Assembly (NCBI RefSeq): GCF_029168945.1
Contig: NC_083603.1
Location: forward strand, 9,238,001-9,302,000
Source of the DNA: Cannabis sativa
Taxonomy: Eukaryota > Streptophyta > Magnoliopsida > Rosales > Cannabaceae
Length of the DNA stretch: 64,000 bases
Direction: 5' to 3'
Shown: one piece after another, positions 10,042 to 22,879 of the stretch
Layout of the letters: every line of letters begins with the position of its first letter
How positions within the stretch are numbered: the stretch's first letter is position 1
Position numbers and translations under genes: made by a program
Notes under the pieces: generated by a model
Database searches by the model: none
Told to the model about the DNA's origin: nothing
Seen by the model: the letters and a program-made list of their open reading frames with translations, nothing else

Positions 10042-12010
10042 TGTTTTTTCTCTTTTGTTTTGAGATTACTAATCTATGACTTCGAGGGGACTTTGTAGCT
10101 ATCTTTTCCTGTTAAAAGGTCGAAAAATCGAAGTGCCCTTTTTGTTAGGATTAATAAATTCGAACATATATAATAATGTTTCGAACACTACAAGCTTTAT
10201 GTGTAACACTTAATGTGGTTTTCTAACATAAATAAGTAACAGCTAAAAAGTGACACTTATTGCTAGCTAGTTATAGGCATATACTTGTTAATTTTGAGTC
10301 TATTTAATTTGATGGGGTCACACAATTCTAACTTCCTCTACTAATAATCTTCAAAACTAGGAATTATGGGTTTGTTAATAATTAAATTACATGCACAGAC
10401 TGGACGCACCAATGAGTATATAATTAGTGGGACTTGCCATTTATCTAAAATATAATTAGTTAAATAAAAAAATATTTGTGAAGCAAATTATTTAGAGTGT
10501 AAATTATACGTCAACAATAATCAAATTTTATATAATTTGTAGTGGGAACAAATAAAATAATAAGAGAGTGTAAATAATGGGGCAAACAAAAACAATGATG
10601 TGAAACGTGTAAATATCTGCACTACTAGTCGTGTATATGTTACCAAATTTGGAATAGTTTGTTGTTGGGGGTTTAGCTTTCATAGACCAAGAGAATCTTT
10701 CTTCTTTTAGAAGAACATGAATTATACATATATAGGGACTGATCGATACAATTTTTTGAAAAAAAAAAAAAACAAAACAAAAAATAAATCCCCATAACTT
10801 TTAATTACATGCATATTATCATTCATATTATAAACACTATGCATGGAATTAAACCTATTAATTCTTAAGGCAACATACACAAACAAATCTACATATATAT
10901 TACATAGAGGAAATTAAATAGAAGCAAAAGAAAAATTGTAGTTTAAATATACCTGAAGTGTGGTGGTTTTGCAATACAAATATTCAGGTCAAGTAGTTCT
11001 AGAAATTAATTAATACCCTATCCAAGTCTTGGAGGGACAGAGATCTACATCTAAGAAAATAATCTCACGAAATCTCCATTGATGAATACTTAATTTCTAG
11101 AGAAGTTGTTGGGTAATATTTATAATAATATAATTATTATTATGATATGAAAAGCAAAGAGTACAAAACTTGAGATAGTTGAATTGGATTAAGTCTCATG
11201 GTAATGGTGTATATTGTGTTCTAAGCTATACCCCCTAAGGTAGATCAAGAATAAAGTAGAAGAAGGGAAATGTAGATATATTTTGTTATCTCTTTCTCTT
11301 GAGCAAAATATGAGGGCCCACAATAGGTAGCAAAAATTCACAATTTCCAACAATAAAAAAAAGAAAATGAAACTTGAGTCCCTAAATAGGTTAGTAGTAT
11401 GGTTTGGTATGTTGACAAGTGTTGGGCATGTGTCGTTGTTTGGGATCTTCTTTGTTGGGAGCTCAACGCGTGTAATGTTCCTTCTGTAATGGAAGATTTT
11501 ATTGTGTTAGTGTTTAGATGTATTTTTTTGGTGTAATCTCATTCTTTTAATTTGGTTAGTTGTCGAGACTTGACAGGCTATGTCCTGCAATACATTGACT
11601 CTTGGTATAATATAGTACCATTGGAGTTCTAACATTATAACAGCCTTTGGCCTTGCTATGAGGCTCACCAGTGGTTCAATACTACCAAGAGTTTTGCTGC
11701 TGATTTGTAAATAATTTAAGATTTTGTACAAATTGTTAACATAAATATATAACATCTAACATATAATTATAGGACATGACTATTATAGTAGGGATGGCTA
11801 AATTGTGAGGATACTTTTTTAGTTATTGATAAAATCCATCTAATGATTATGAAGAGTTAAGGTGTATAATAATTTTCTCTTAATATTTTAATAATAAAAT
11901 AATTTTTAAATTTTTAAATTTCTACTTTTTTAGTAACTATAATATTTTTTTTGAACAATGACTATGGATGTTTTTTAAAGAAAAAAAAAATGTGTTAAAT
12001 ATTTTAATAA
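10042..12010 (-). promoter_or_regulatory. Upstream region of the ABI5-like gene
   Basis: About 2 kb without a supported gene. One ACGTG core (10605-10609) lies roughly 565 bp upstream of the start codon. Such cores serve as abscisic acid response elements and would allow autoregulation, but a single core is weak evidence. The region also contains plain AT-rich DNA; I could not place a TATA box with confidence. Confidence 0.35.
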
Positions 12011-12020
12011 AATTTTAAAA

Positions 12021-12389
12021 GGGTAAATATCATTTTGGACTCTGTGTTTTGCAAAAATTATTAATTGGACTCTCTGTTTTGTTAAATAACAAAATGAATT
12101 TTGTATTTTCTAAAATAGTACAAAGAGGACCCTAAACTGATTTTTTGTCAAAATAAAATTTAATAATAATCCGATCTAAAGGTGTTTATGACAAAACTGT
12201 TTACATTTTCTGTATTCGTGTTAGGAATTGTTTTCAAGTTAGTTATATTAAAAAAAATTGTCAAAAATTAAACTCAGGGTCCTATTTTTACCATTTTAGA
12301 AAATACAGGGTCCATTTTATCTTGTAACAAAATAGCAAGTTCAATTAGTAACTTTTGCAAAACACAGAGTTCAAAATAGTATATTTACC
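12021..12389. mobile_element. MITE with long TIRs, family 1 copy 1
   Basis: Left end GGGTAAATATCATTTTGGAC and the complement of the right end (GGTAAATATACTATTTTGAA) begin inverted arms of over 100 bp that share TTTTGCAAAA and TTGTTA blocks. Flanks AATTTTAAAA (12011-12020) and AATTTGAAAA (12390-12399) look like a target duplication with one mismatch. A diverged relative is at 42282-42652. Length and duplication suggest the MULE group. Confidence 0.7.
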
Positions 12390-12717
12390 AATTTGAAAAA
12401 TACATATAAAAATTATTTGTTAAAAACACGCTCAACTTAAAACTTTTTCTGTTATATTAATAATATTTAATTATTGATAAAAAAAAATACTAAATATGTG
12501 GATTTGGTGATGGATTTTATTTTAAATAAGTTAGTTAATACTTTTTCAATAATAATAAATATATTAAAGAATTTTAAAATATTTTTAATTTAGCTGATTA
12601 AGTTTTATTATTTGTTGGGTGCTTTTCTATTAGTTTTTCATAAAAAAAAAAATAAAAGATATTATTTACCATATTATATTAGAAAATTCTATAGTATCAC
12701 TACAACAATTGAAGGCA

Positions 12718-13017
12718 TTAGTGGCGGAGTCTTTAGCGGCGGACCCTCTCCGCCGCTAATAACAGGGGTATTAGCGGCGGACAGTGGGGTCCGCCGCTAA
12801 TAGTGGCCGAATTTAATTTTTTTTTTGAAATTTTATTAGCGGTGGACTGACCCCGCCGCAATTTCTCCGCCGCTATTAGTATTAGCGGCAAACCCCGCCG
12901 CAATTGCTCCGCCGCTAATAAATGGGCGGGATAAATCTCGCTCATCCATTTCAAAATCAATAGCGGCGGACTACCCCCGCCGCTAATAGTACTATCAACG
13001 GCGGACCCCTGCCGCTA
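12718..13017. repeat. CACTA left subterminal repeat array
   Basis: Repeated short motif AGCGGCGGA or its complement, in both orientations, in an otherwise AT-rich setting. The matching array at the right end lies at about 17290-17560. In CACTA elements such arrays bind the TnpA-type protein. Confidence 0.8.
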
Positions 13018-13379
13018 ACCCTTTAAAAATACCCCATCAGTCCCATTTCCCTCATTTTTCTTTTTTCTTTTCAAAATTTAAAAAACCATTTTCCCCCTTT
13101 TTCCCATCAGCCCGACCCCCCCCCCTCCCTTGGCTGCCCACCACCACCCCGACGTACCACCACCATGACGCACCACCACCCCGTTGACGCACCATCACCC
13201 CGACGCCGTTAACGCACCACCGACCACCACCACCGACCATTTTAGGTAAGTGTTGTTTTTTTATTTTAGATTTGATATTATATAGTTTTAGGTTTTAGAT
13301 TAATATATACATCTTTATTGTTGTATGTATATTTTTGATTTATAATTTATGTATATATTTATATTTAGATCGATTTTTT

Positions 13380-13720
13380 TTTATTATTTTTGTGTTAGAT
13401 CTGTATATATATTGTTTATTTGGGTATATATATAATAATATGTGTATATATATATTTTATTTGGGTATATATATATTAGTTTGTGTATATATATAAGATT
13501 TGGGTATGTATATAATCTAATCTTTGTATATATATATTTGATTTGGGTATTTATTGTTTTATTTGGGTATATATGTTAACTGTGTATATATATATATATT
13601 TGATTTGGGTATTTATTATTTTATTTGGGTATATATATATTTGATTTGGGTATTTATTATTTTATTTGGGTATATATGTTCACTGTGTATATATATATTA
13701 TTTGGTTATATTTTTAAAAT
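13380..13720. repeat. TATA-rich degenerate tandem repeats in CACTA
   Basis: Repeated phrases TTTGGGTATATATAT and GATTTGGGTATTTATT in imperfect tandem order. They fill the space where the missing tnpD catalytic region might have been. No coding potential. Confidence 0.8.
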
Positions 13721-14257
13721 ATAATGTATTGTTTGTATATTATATATTTAATATATGTTGTTTTTGTTTATATATGTGTATATTTAATATATATCGTTTT
13801 GGTGATTGTATATACTAAATAAATATATTTTGTAAAGTTTATATACATATTTTATTGTTGTATTTTTTTTTTTACTTTTTTAATTTATTTTGTGGAATTG
13901 AAAGTATTTATTTTTGTTATTTTTCAGATTAAGTAAAAGGATCAAGAAAGTGGACACACAATTTTTTTTGTGAACTGTATGTATTTATTAATGTCTATTT
14001 TTGGTTGTTATATTATAATTTTTATTTGATTTAATTAATTTTATTGGGTATGTTAAATATGTAATATCATCATAATAAAGTGAGAATAATGAAAAATTAT
14101 TTAGTATAATTTTAGGTGGTAAGTTTTGTAATTTGTTATTTTTTAAATAAAGAAAAATGAAAATAATGAAAAAAATTAAAAAAGTATAATATAACATAAA
14201 AATTTGCCATTTATAATCCTGTCATATTAATACATTTTATGTATTTAGATATATGAG

Positions 14258-14995
14258 TTGCACAAACTTGGAACTTTACAAAATGGTGATGAGTTACTCG
14301 CTCTAGCTTCTGGCTCCGATTACTTAGCAACATTTTACGAAGGTTGTGTGGTGAATGGTGTTCGGTTTATTGCGTCTCAGCGAGACCAAAAGCGAAAGAC
14401 ACAAAATAGTAGTGTGACTGTTGCTGGAACTGAAGGGTTTAATTACTACGGCACACTTGAAGGTGTTATCACTATATCTTATACTGGTGCATATACAGTG
14501 ACATTGTTTGAATGTAAATAGTATAACACTAATCCATTAAGAAAGAAGACAATCACTGAAAATAATATAACCAGTATAAATATACGTGGATTTTGGTATC
14601 AAGATGAACCGTACATCCTTGCTAACCAGGCCAAGCAAGTTTTCTATCTTGAAGTTCCACTCAGAGGTCGCGATTGGAAGGTTGTTGAAGATATTAGCCA
14701 TCGATAAATTTGGGACATTAATGACAATGAAGATGAGACAGATGTTGATGTTGTTAGTGATTCTAACTCTTCAAATTTTGTGTTGACGGTTGATCTTGGA
14801 GAGTTGATTTTGCAATCGAATGAACCTCCAGTAATTGTTGAATCGTTCGATCAGTTAGTGGATTCTGAGATAGAGAATAATGAACTTGATGAAAATTATG
14901 TAGCCGAAGAAGTAGATGATTTACTAGTTGAACATGTAGAGGATGAAAATGAGAACTTGGTGAATGATGGAAATGATAGTGATTCGTCGGTGTAA
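14258..14995 (+). pseudogene. CACTA tnpD C-terminal remnant (DUF4216-like)
   Basis: One frame runs from 14258 to a TAA at 14993-14995 but is cut by TAG at 14519-14521 and TAA at 14705-14707. It shows GCVVNGVRFIASQRD, TQNSSVTV, YYGTLEGVI, then PYILANQAKQVFYL and an acidic tail. This series matches the domain found at the C-terminal end of plant CACTA TnpD-type transposases (known as DUF4216). The first stop replaces what is usually a Trp (TGG to TAG). The upstream catalytic domain is absent. Confidence 0.8.
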
Positions 14996-15135
14996 TTTTA
15001 ATTTTCTAAATATTTGTTACTAAAACTTTTTACAATTAAATGACTTTTTAATTTCTTTTGTATTAATATTTGTGTCAACTTTGAATTATGTGTTTCACAT
15101 TTTTTTTTTATTTTTCATCTTCAAAGTAAAGTACA

Positions 15136-17043
15136 ATGTCAGCTATTCTAGCGACATACCACGGTGGGAATGGTGATGGCAGGGATCCCCCTGATCCTTC
15201 TAGGGTACCCTCGTCCTGCGAATCAGGTTTTCATATTTTTTCAAATCTAACATTGTTCTTAATATAAATGGTGAATGTTCAATTTACTAATAAAAGTATT
15301 TTTCTCTCGAATAAATAAAGTTCCACCTCCGGTAAGAAAGGGTCGTGGGCTTGCAGCAAACACTAACCTTGAAGAAAAAAAGGAGAGAAGCTGGTAAGCC
15401 CTTAACGGTGGAGGTGGATCTTGAAACTGGCAAAGTTGTTGGCACTGAAGCAAGCAATTATGTTCGATTTATTGGCCAGCAAGTAAGCATGTTGTGCCGA
15501 GGTGGTCATCTAAATTTTTCAGATGTACCCCAACAATATCAGGATCAAGTGCTCAATCGAATAAGAGTGAGTGATTTTTAATTATTCATGATTGTAATTA
15601 TTTTATATCCTTATTTGTAAATTACTAAAATTTTAAATTATTTTATTACATAATACTATTTTGATATCGATGGGAATCCCCACCGAGACCTACTGATGGG
15701 GACTTTATATTCGGCGATGGCGGAGAGGTATAGTGAGCGAAAGACACTCAGACACAAGCATTTTAAACAACATTACAAAAAACAGAAGATTGGGAGACAG
15801 TTCTCAAATTCTCTCCTGACTACTTTAATACTGAGACTTGGAAACCGGTTTGCGAATTGTTTGTTAGCGAGGCATTTTTGAATCGCTAAAGTAAAAATAA
15901 ATCGAATCGGCAACTAATGAAATATCCAACAACGCAAGGTACAAAATCGTTGGCTTCCATACGGCACGGAATGGTATATATCAATTTTTTAATTGTTAAT
16001 AATATTTTTCCCTTATAATAAACTAACTTAATTGTTTATGTTCGTATAGGGGGTCCTACTGGAGAGCATGTAGTTGAAGCATGGAAGGAGATTCATGTGA
16101 AAAAATTGTCTGGCACTTTCGTTAATGAAGCTGCTGCAAAAGATTATGTAAGTGAATAAAATGATTTATTATTAAAATTTCTATTTTATATTAATTATAT
16201 ATTCTAATAATTTTTATTTAAATAGGAAGAAATGTTGAAGGAGCTTGACAGGAAAAGACTTGAACGGCAATCCCAGAGCGCTACATCTGGTACTTAATCT
16301 GATACTGGTTATCAGTTTGACGTTTTGGAAACAGTTCTAGGCGAAAGATCTGACTATCAAAGAGGCGTGGGTAAAAGGCTTAAGGGCAAAGGAAAGAAGT
16401 CAATCCCTCAAAGTCAATCGACGATGCCTCCCCCACCAACTACTGAAATGATGAGCACTGTGGCAGAAATATTCTCAACTATGCGTGCCACTTGGAGGGG
16501 GGGGGGAGTAATTTGACGCCTGAACAACGTGCTCATTTATTTAACCCACAATTTGAGAATTTTATTCAAACGTATAGTCAGTCGCAGTCACCTGGTGGTT
16601 CGTCTTCTCAGAGTTATGCCGCTCCTCCACAACAGCAACAACAACCTCCTCAACCACAACAGCAGTCTTTGCAACAACAATTCCAAAATTTGTCACAACA
16701 GCAATTTGAAAATTTTTTGCAGCAGCAACCCCAATCTTTTCCTCAACAGCAACAACAGTCTGGTCCGCCATTGGGAAATCAGTTCTTATACCGAACACCA
16801 TCAGAGTCTCCTCCGCTCGGCTCAAATTTTGCTGATTTTGGATTATTTGGTAGTTCATCGCAGGAGAACCAATTTTATTCAACTCCCATTTTTAACCAAG
16901 CTGAGCTCGGCAATTTAACACTGGGTTTATCATCACACCAAGCATATGTGCCTTCTCCGCCACGGGCTTCGGGGACTCGTAACGATAATAATCCGGATCA
17001 AGACTTTATAATTAGAGACCTTAATGAAGATGTTAATGAATAA
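15136..17043 (+). pseudogene. CACTA tnpA-like gene (Transposase_24 type), broken
   Basis: Likely first exon 15136-15226, donor GT at 15227, and second exon 15321-15566. A one-base slip in the A-run near 15375-15385 shifts LAANTNLEEKK into REAGKPLTVEVDLETGKVV. Later exons (about 15655-15960, 16050-16150, 16226-17043) give RHKHFKQHY, ETWKPVCELFVSEAFLNR followed by a stop, and GPTGEHVVEAWKEIH. The last part is a Gln-rich tail with a run of G at 16497-16506 that shifts frame. The order fits the plant Ptta/En/Spm family protein. Stops and shifts make it non-functional. Confidence 0.75.
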
Positions 17044-17584
17044 TTTATTTATGTTTTTTAATAATTTAGTTTAATTTTGAGACAATATTGCATTAGGATT
17101 AATATGTTAAAGTTATTTACTTTTGAGACATTTTTAAATTATTAATAAATTTTATTGAATTATTATAATTATATTAATTGGAATTTTATTTATTAAATAT
17201 TTATATTTATTATTTATATATAGGATTAATATATAAATAATTATTTATAAATATTTATTATATATATTTTTTTATTTTTATAGGTAGTAACGGCAGAGCA
17301 TTAGCGGTGGGACCCCGCCGCTAATGTTCTTTGTCGGTCTCGAAACACGAAACTGACAAGAGTATTAGCGGCGGGGTCCCGTCGCTAATGCTCCGCCGCT
17401 ATTAATAGTATTAGCGGCGGACCCCTTTTTTGGCCACTGATACTATTAATAGCGGCCAAGCATTAGCGGCCGACCAATAGCGGCCGACCTCCGCCGCTAA
17501 TACCCTATAGCGGCCAAGAGTGGGGTTATTAGCAGCGGAGTGGTCCGCCGCTAATGATGTACAATGTTGTAGTGTGTATCCCTA

Positions 17585-17990
17585 AAAAGAATGTACTGAT
17601 GCACTTCTGTTTGTTTAGGTATCCAAGGAAATTTTTTAATCTATTTTTTTTTTATTGTCGTGCATATTGTAGTTATTTAAGACATCTTGAAATTTTTTGA
17701 GAAATTTTAAAAAATTTTACACGCTGATTTCCGAAGATAGGGTTTAAATAATTTGTTGTACGCATGACTCTTTAATTTTATACACGTGTAAATAGATTAT
17801 TTGAATATTGTTTTCTATATTGTAACTAATTCTGAATTTTTTAAAATTTGATTCGATGTCTTAAATAATTATTAAGTACATAACCATGAAAAAAATAGAT
17901 TAAAAAAATTTTCTAGATGCCGAAACAGTAAAGGATGCTTCAGTGCACCTTTTTTTAGGGGTGCATTGTAGAAACACCCTATAATATTTA
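17585..17990. mobile_element. Probable MITE (related to 63150-63590)
   Basis: Two inverted arms share TTTTTTAATCTATTTTTTT, TTATTTAAGACAT and a terminal GTGCACT/GATGCACTT block. I could not identify a clean target duplication, so the ends are approximate. A related inverted structure occurs near 63.2-63.5 kb with the TAGTTATTTAAGAC phrase. Confidence 0.5.
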
Positions 17991-20027
17991 TTTATTTATT
18001 TACTTTTCTAAAGATTTATCATATAATATTAGAAGCTTTCGTGGTACACTCTTAAAATAAGTTTAGTGGTATAAAACTTTTTATATTTAAAAAACAATAA
18101 TAAATAAATAAATAAATAATAATCAAGTTTAAATTTTTAAGTAAGTTTTTATTAATTTTATTTTATTTTTTAAATTTTATTAAAATATATTGTTGATTTT
18201 TATAAGTTTTTATTAATTTTATTTTATTTTTTTAATTTTATTAAAATATATTGTTGATTTTTATAAGTTTTTATTTATTTTATTTATTAAATTTTTTTAA
18301 AATATATTGTTTTATAAATATAAGTTGGGTCTCATAAAAATCTGACACGACCTGTATAATAATATGGCTTGTTTTGGGCTTGGCCCATATTTTAGGAATT
18401 AGGCTATAACGGTCCATGAGTTTGAATTGTTCGTGTCAGGCCCTGCTTTAATAAATTGGCACATTTTTTTTTATATGTGCCGATCTATTTTTTATTAAAT
18501 CAGTTGACCCTAATTTTTTTATATATATAGATGTTATAATATGGTTTATGACAAAATTGTTACTTTTTTTTTCATATTTTTTAAGCTAATTTCTAACGGT
18601 TTTAATTTTAAATTTTTAAAGCATAATAATAATATTATTGTAATGTTATATTTTTGAGTAATTTAAATTTTTGAAAGAGTAGTTTTGTTTTTGGGATTTC
18701 TTTTTATTTGAAAAATTTGTAAATAGATAAAGTATTTAAAATTAATATAAAAATGATATATTGTTACTTAAAATAATGATAATACAAACTTAATTTAATA
18801 TACATTTTATATTTTGTTGAATATAATATAGTTAAATTGTTAAAATATATATATATAATTACTGTAAATATAAAGTATAAAAAATAAGAACTGATATTTT
18901 TTAGAAGTTTTTTCATTTTTATACTTCAAAACATGGTTTTTTTTTTTTTCATTTTACGGAATTCTATACAGAAACTCCTATAGCAACTAACGGAGCAACC
19001 TAAATTGTAACCAAAATCTGTATAGCAGTCCACATAAAAACTACCGGAGCAACCCAAACTGTAAATTTGAAAAAATAAATAAATAAATAATACCAAACAC
19101 TCACACAAAAACTGCGAGTACTCAATAAGAACACAAACACTCACACAATAATCACAATAAAAGAAGTATTCAAACAAAGAATGAATAATAAATAAGTAAA
19201 ACAAGAGATAAAAACAATAATGTAAACAATGATACGAGAAATATAATGGTTCAACATAACTCCCTAGTCACAACTAGAAAAACTCGATTTATCTTTGCTT
19301 TTTGCACTGGTCTATCTTCAGTTAGAAAAAAAAACTCAGAATTGAAGACTCTTTAGGCGATGACGTAGGTCCCAAAAATATAGAACCCTAAATAACCAAA
19401 GATATAGGTATTTATTTTTTTAAAAAAAAAAAATTCATATTTTTACCTTCAATCGAAGCTACCGTTTAACGCTGCCACCGCCAAGCCTCAAAACTCATAC
19501 AACCCTAAATTCAAATAATTATTTTTCTAACTTTAAATCCACTTAAGCCTACGCTTATATACAATATTAATAGGTTTTCAACATTAAAATCCTTAAACAA
19601 TATTATTTTTGGATTAAAAAAAATACAAAAAAAAAAAAGAATGCAATGTAAGCTAAAAGACATATATTAAAGTAATTTATACTTCAATACAAGTTAAAAG
19701 ACAATATCAAAATCCTCAACATCGATGCCATAATCGTCCGTTGTTGTCCAAAAAACTTAAAAAACTATCGGCCTAAATGTCATGTTTGCCCTCAAATCCT
19801 AAAATAAATTAATTTTTTTTATAGTGCATATGTATTTTTGGGTAAGGAAACTAGAGGATTCAAAAGAAAAATGAGGAGAAACGATAGTGTATGGAGAAAA
19901 TAGATATTTAGGAGCAGTGGCAGTAATTTTTTTGTTGAGAGATAGCTGGTAAAGAAAGAAGAAATGAGGATTTTAGATATGAAATTAGGGTTTCTTAGAC
20001 TTATGTTTTCGATTGTTATGAAACAAC
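17991..20027. other. Gene-free AT-rich DNA with repeat remnants
   Basis: Holds a tandem block near 18140-18300 (TAAGTTTTTATTAATTTTATTTTATT repeated two to three times, shown here only in part). There is also a GGCTTGTTTTGGGCTTGGCCC-like segment near 18365-18390 that resembles common plant repeats, and low-complexity stretches. No supported gene. Confidence 0.5.
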
Positions 20028-20032
20028 TAAAG

Positions 20033-22308
20033 TGTAATACCCTAGAATTAAGAAAATGGATTAGCAAAACCCTAACTAGTAAACTATGTATTATTGTGGA
20101 ATTATATTATTATGTAATTTAATATGTGAGGATTTATATGATTAATAACATGGTAAGACCCCGTTGGTGAGCCAGGGGCATTTTAGTAATTATGACCTGA
20201 GAAGGGTAAAATGTTGAAATTAATATGTTTACGTACTTATGGGACTATATTATTATATAGTGTGTATGTGCTGTCTTTTTCAGGTGTGTTCTGACAAGTT
20301 GGCGCGGTATAGTCACAACCGGGTATTTTGGGCCAAACCGGGTTTGGGGCCAAAATACAATTTTGGGATGATTTATTGGCATTTTATTTATATGTGATTA
20401 ATCTAAAATTAATTTGAGAATATTTGTGATGAGATTGACAAAATTGCCCTTAAATGCTTTTATGTGTGTAATTTGGCCCTTGGGGGTATTTTGGTAAATT
20501 GGCAAATTAGTGTATTTGTAATAAAGTGAATTGTTTGCAAAAATGAAAAGAAATTTATGCTTTTGTTCTCAGCCCTTGTAACCGACCCCCTCCCTCTCTC
20601 AAAACTCATCTTTTCAAGTTTCGATTTTTGTTGAGAAATATCTTGGATTCAAGCTTGAGGTGTGATGATCTTTGGAGCTAGGGTGATTTGGGATCGTGAG
20701 GTAGTTTCTATCTCTTTTTGCCTTTTAATTGTTGCTGAAATTGAAGTGAGTTAAGCATGTTTTAGTGTGTTTATAATCTTGAGATGCATGTTGATGATAG
20801 TTGGCTTGTTCTTGTTATTGTGAGCATGCTTTGTGCTTGGATCTTTTGAGTTTATTTTGATTTAGGTTTGGAAGAATTTAAAGGATTTTATTAGTTTTTT
20901 TATTCTGTTATTTAGCTCTGAAATAAGTTGCTTGAAGATGTTCTTGATGTTCTTGTCATTTGATGGTGCATGTTGATGATTGTGAGGTGAAATATTAGAT
21001 GTTGTTGATTAATGTTGGAATTGATGTTATTAGGTCGTTGTTGTGTTATTTTTTTTATCTGTAAGAAGTTAATTTTGGGTATGGTATGATTGTGGTTCGA
21101 ATTTATGGAAAAGTTGGCATGTTTTAGCCTTAAAAGTGGAGTTTTTGGGTGTTCTGAACCCAGTCGTCGGGACAGGATTTTTGGTCGTCGCTACTAGGTT
21201 TCACAGTGAGAAAATATGTTTTTTCGGATTTTGTTTTGGCCATAACTTTTGACTCGGGACTCTATTTGGGACGTTCTTTATATCGTTGGAAAGCTCGTTC
21301 CGAGCTCCATTTGATTATCTGTGTTTTGAATGCCATGTTTATAATATGTGAAAGTGAAATTAGGGATTAACCCTATTTGTGAAATCTCGGGTTGTGTGAC
21401 TAGGATTACCGGCACTTGATCAGGAGCACCCAGGGGTTTGGAATCTCTGTTATTGCGGGAAAACAGGTAAGACAGTAGTTTGCACGTAGAGTATGCGCGG
21501 TGGCGCTTATGTTGAATATGATATATGTAAGTAATTGTAACCGGGATTATGGTTATTACCCTAGTATGAGCGGTTAATAGCCTAGGGTTATTACCTTAGT
21601 GATATAAGTTGAGTAAATGCTATGCCATGCTAAGTATGTGATTATATTGAGATTTAAGGGTGATGCGTTTAAGGCATAATCGGGTTGGACTCGGTAACTA
21701 TAACCAAGATGAACCATTTTAAGGCCTTATTGTATTTAGACGTGTGAGAGCAACACGTAGGTCTATGCCACGTAGACATAAATAGACGTGTGAGAGTAAC
21801 ACGTAAGTTTACGTCACGTAAACATAAACATGCATGTGAGCCCAACAAGTAGGTCTGTGACACACAGACAAATTTAAATGGCATTACTGTTTATATTATA
21901 TGATGAGTATATATTATTGTTATGTTTTATACTGTCTTGCTGGGCTTGGCTCATGGGTGCTCTACTGTGCAGGAAAGGGTAAAGCTGTGTTTGATCAGCC
22001 ATGAGTGTAGGAGCTGGACGAGGAATGTACATGTTCGGGCCACACTAGACCAAGCGGGTTGGGGTCTACCAACGATGTATTTTGAGACTCTGTTTTGCCG
22101 CTTAGGTCGGCCAAAGAAAAAGAACTTATAATAGTGTTTTGTAAATACTTTTGGGATCTCAACTTTTGTAACTTTTAAATTATAAGGTTTAAATTATTAC
22201 AAGTTAATTTCATTTAATTTCTGCGCTTATTTTTCTAGTAATCCCGATTAGGGGATTAGGGTTTCATAAGATTATTGGGTAGCGTGCCTAATTATTTAGG
22301 GCGTTACA
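20033..22308. mobile_element. Solo LTR, Gypsy-like
   Basis: Begins TGTAATACCCTA and ends TAGGGCGTTACA, an imperfect inverted terminus typical of plant Ty3/Gypsy LTRs. A perfect 5-bp target duplication TAAAG flanks it (20028-20032, 22309-22313). No internal retroviral genes remain, so unequal recombination between two LTRs is the simplest history. The 2,276-bp length is in the range of long Gypsy LTRs. Confidence 0.88.
21739..21871. repeat. Three degenerate ~50-bp repeats inside the solo LTR
   Basis: Three successive blocks each carry GTGTGAGAG(C/T)AACACGTA or GTGAGCCCAACAAGTAGG, then TC/GTACGTAGACATAAA-like spacing. The paired ACGTAGAC/GTAAACAT strings suggest local duplication within the LTR. 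Confidence 0.6.
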
Positions 22309-22454
22309 TAAAGAGATAGGCCTTCATGTGTATTTGGACAATTTTCACAAAGTAAGATTGTCTTTGGGTCCAATGGATTAATAACATTTATATGAAGAAA
22401 TCAAGATTTTTTTGTTGTTTTCTCCTGGTTTGGACACAAGCTAGTACTTTAGAA

Positions 22455-22830
22455 AACTTATCTTGTTGAGAAATGTTGTTGACAAACATGAGTTGTTGGA
22501 TGTTGGTAGCTTAAGAAAGTTTAAGGCGAAAAAATTCTACTTGCCCCTTATTTTAAAAGAGAAGGTGAATTACCACAAGGTAGTTTGGCATAAGTTAAAG
22601 GTCCCGAAGCATCGTTTTGTTTTGTGGTAGACGGTTAATGAACATCTCTTGACTCGTGATCTCCTTACCAAGTTTATTAATGTGGAGTCTTTATTATGTC
22701 TTGTTTGTGAGTTAACTTCAGAGTCTCATATTCATCTCTTTTTTTAAATGTGCTTTTTCTAGAAAGGTGATTTGTGAGGTAACAAACTAGTTGGGCCAAA
22801 TTGACTAGCAGAAAAATCTTGATGAGTGGC
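22455..22830 (+). pseudogene. LINE zinc-binding domain remnant
   Basis: One plus-strand frame reads LRNVVDKHELLDVG, then VVWHKLKVPKHRFVLW (followed by a stop), then TVNEHLLTRDLL and CLVCELTSESHIHLFF. This is the zinc-binding domain that follows plant LINE reverse transcriptases. It resembles the minus-strand copy at 46420-47330 (KHKFIYWQAVNNQLITWD there). Stops break it, and no RT core is nearby. Confidence 0.7.
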
Positions 22831-22879
22831 TAAACAGAGCAGTTGAGCCTCTGAATTGGGCAAAAACCCACGTAACCTT

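Larger units (their letters stand above)
12698..17574 (+). mobile_element. CACTA (En/Spm) transposon, defective
   Basis: Starts CACTACAACAATTGAAGG and ends with the complement of CACTACAACATTGTACATC, the CACTA signature. The flanking triplets TAT and TGT are a possible 3-bp duplication with one difference. Both ends carry many copies of TTAGCGGCGGA/CCGCCGCTAA, the kind of subterminal motif bound by the element's own protein. Inside are a broken tnpD C-terminal region and a broken tnpA-like gene, both on the plus strand. The catalytic DDE part of tnpD is missing, so this 4.9-kb copy cannot move by itself. Confidence 0.9.
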
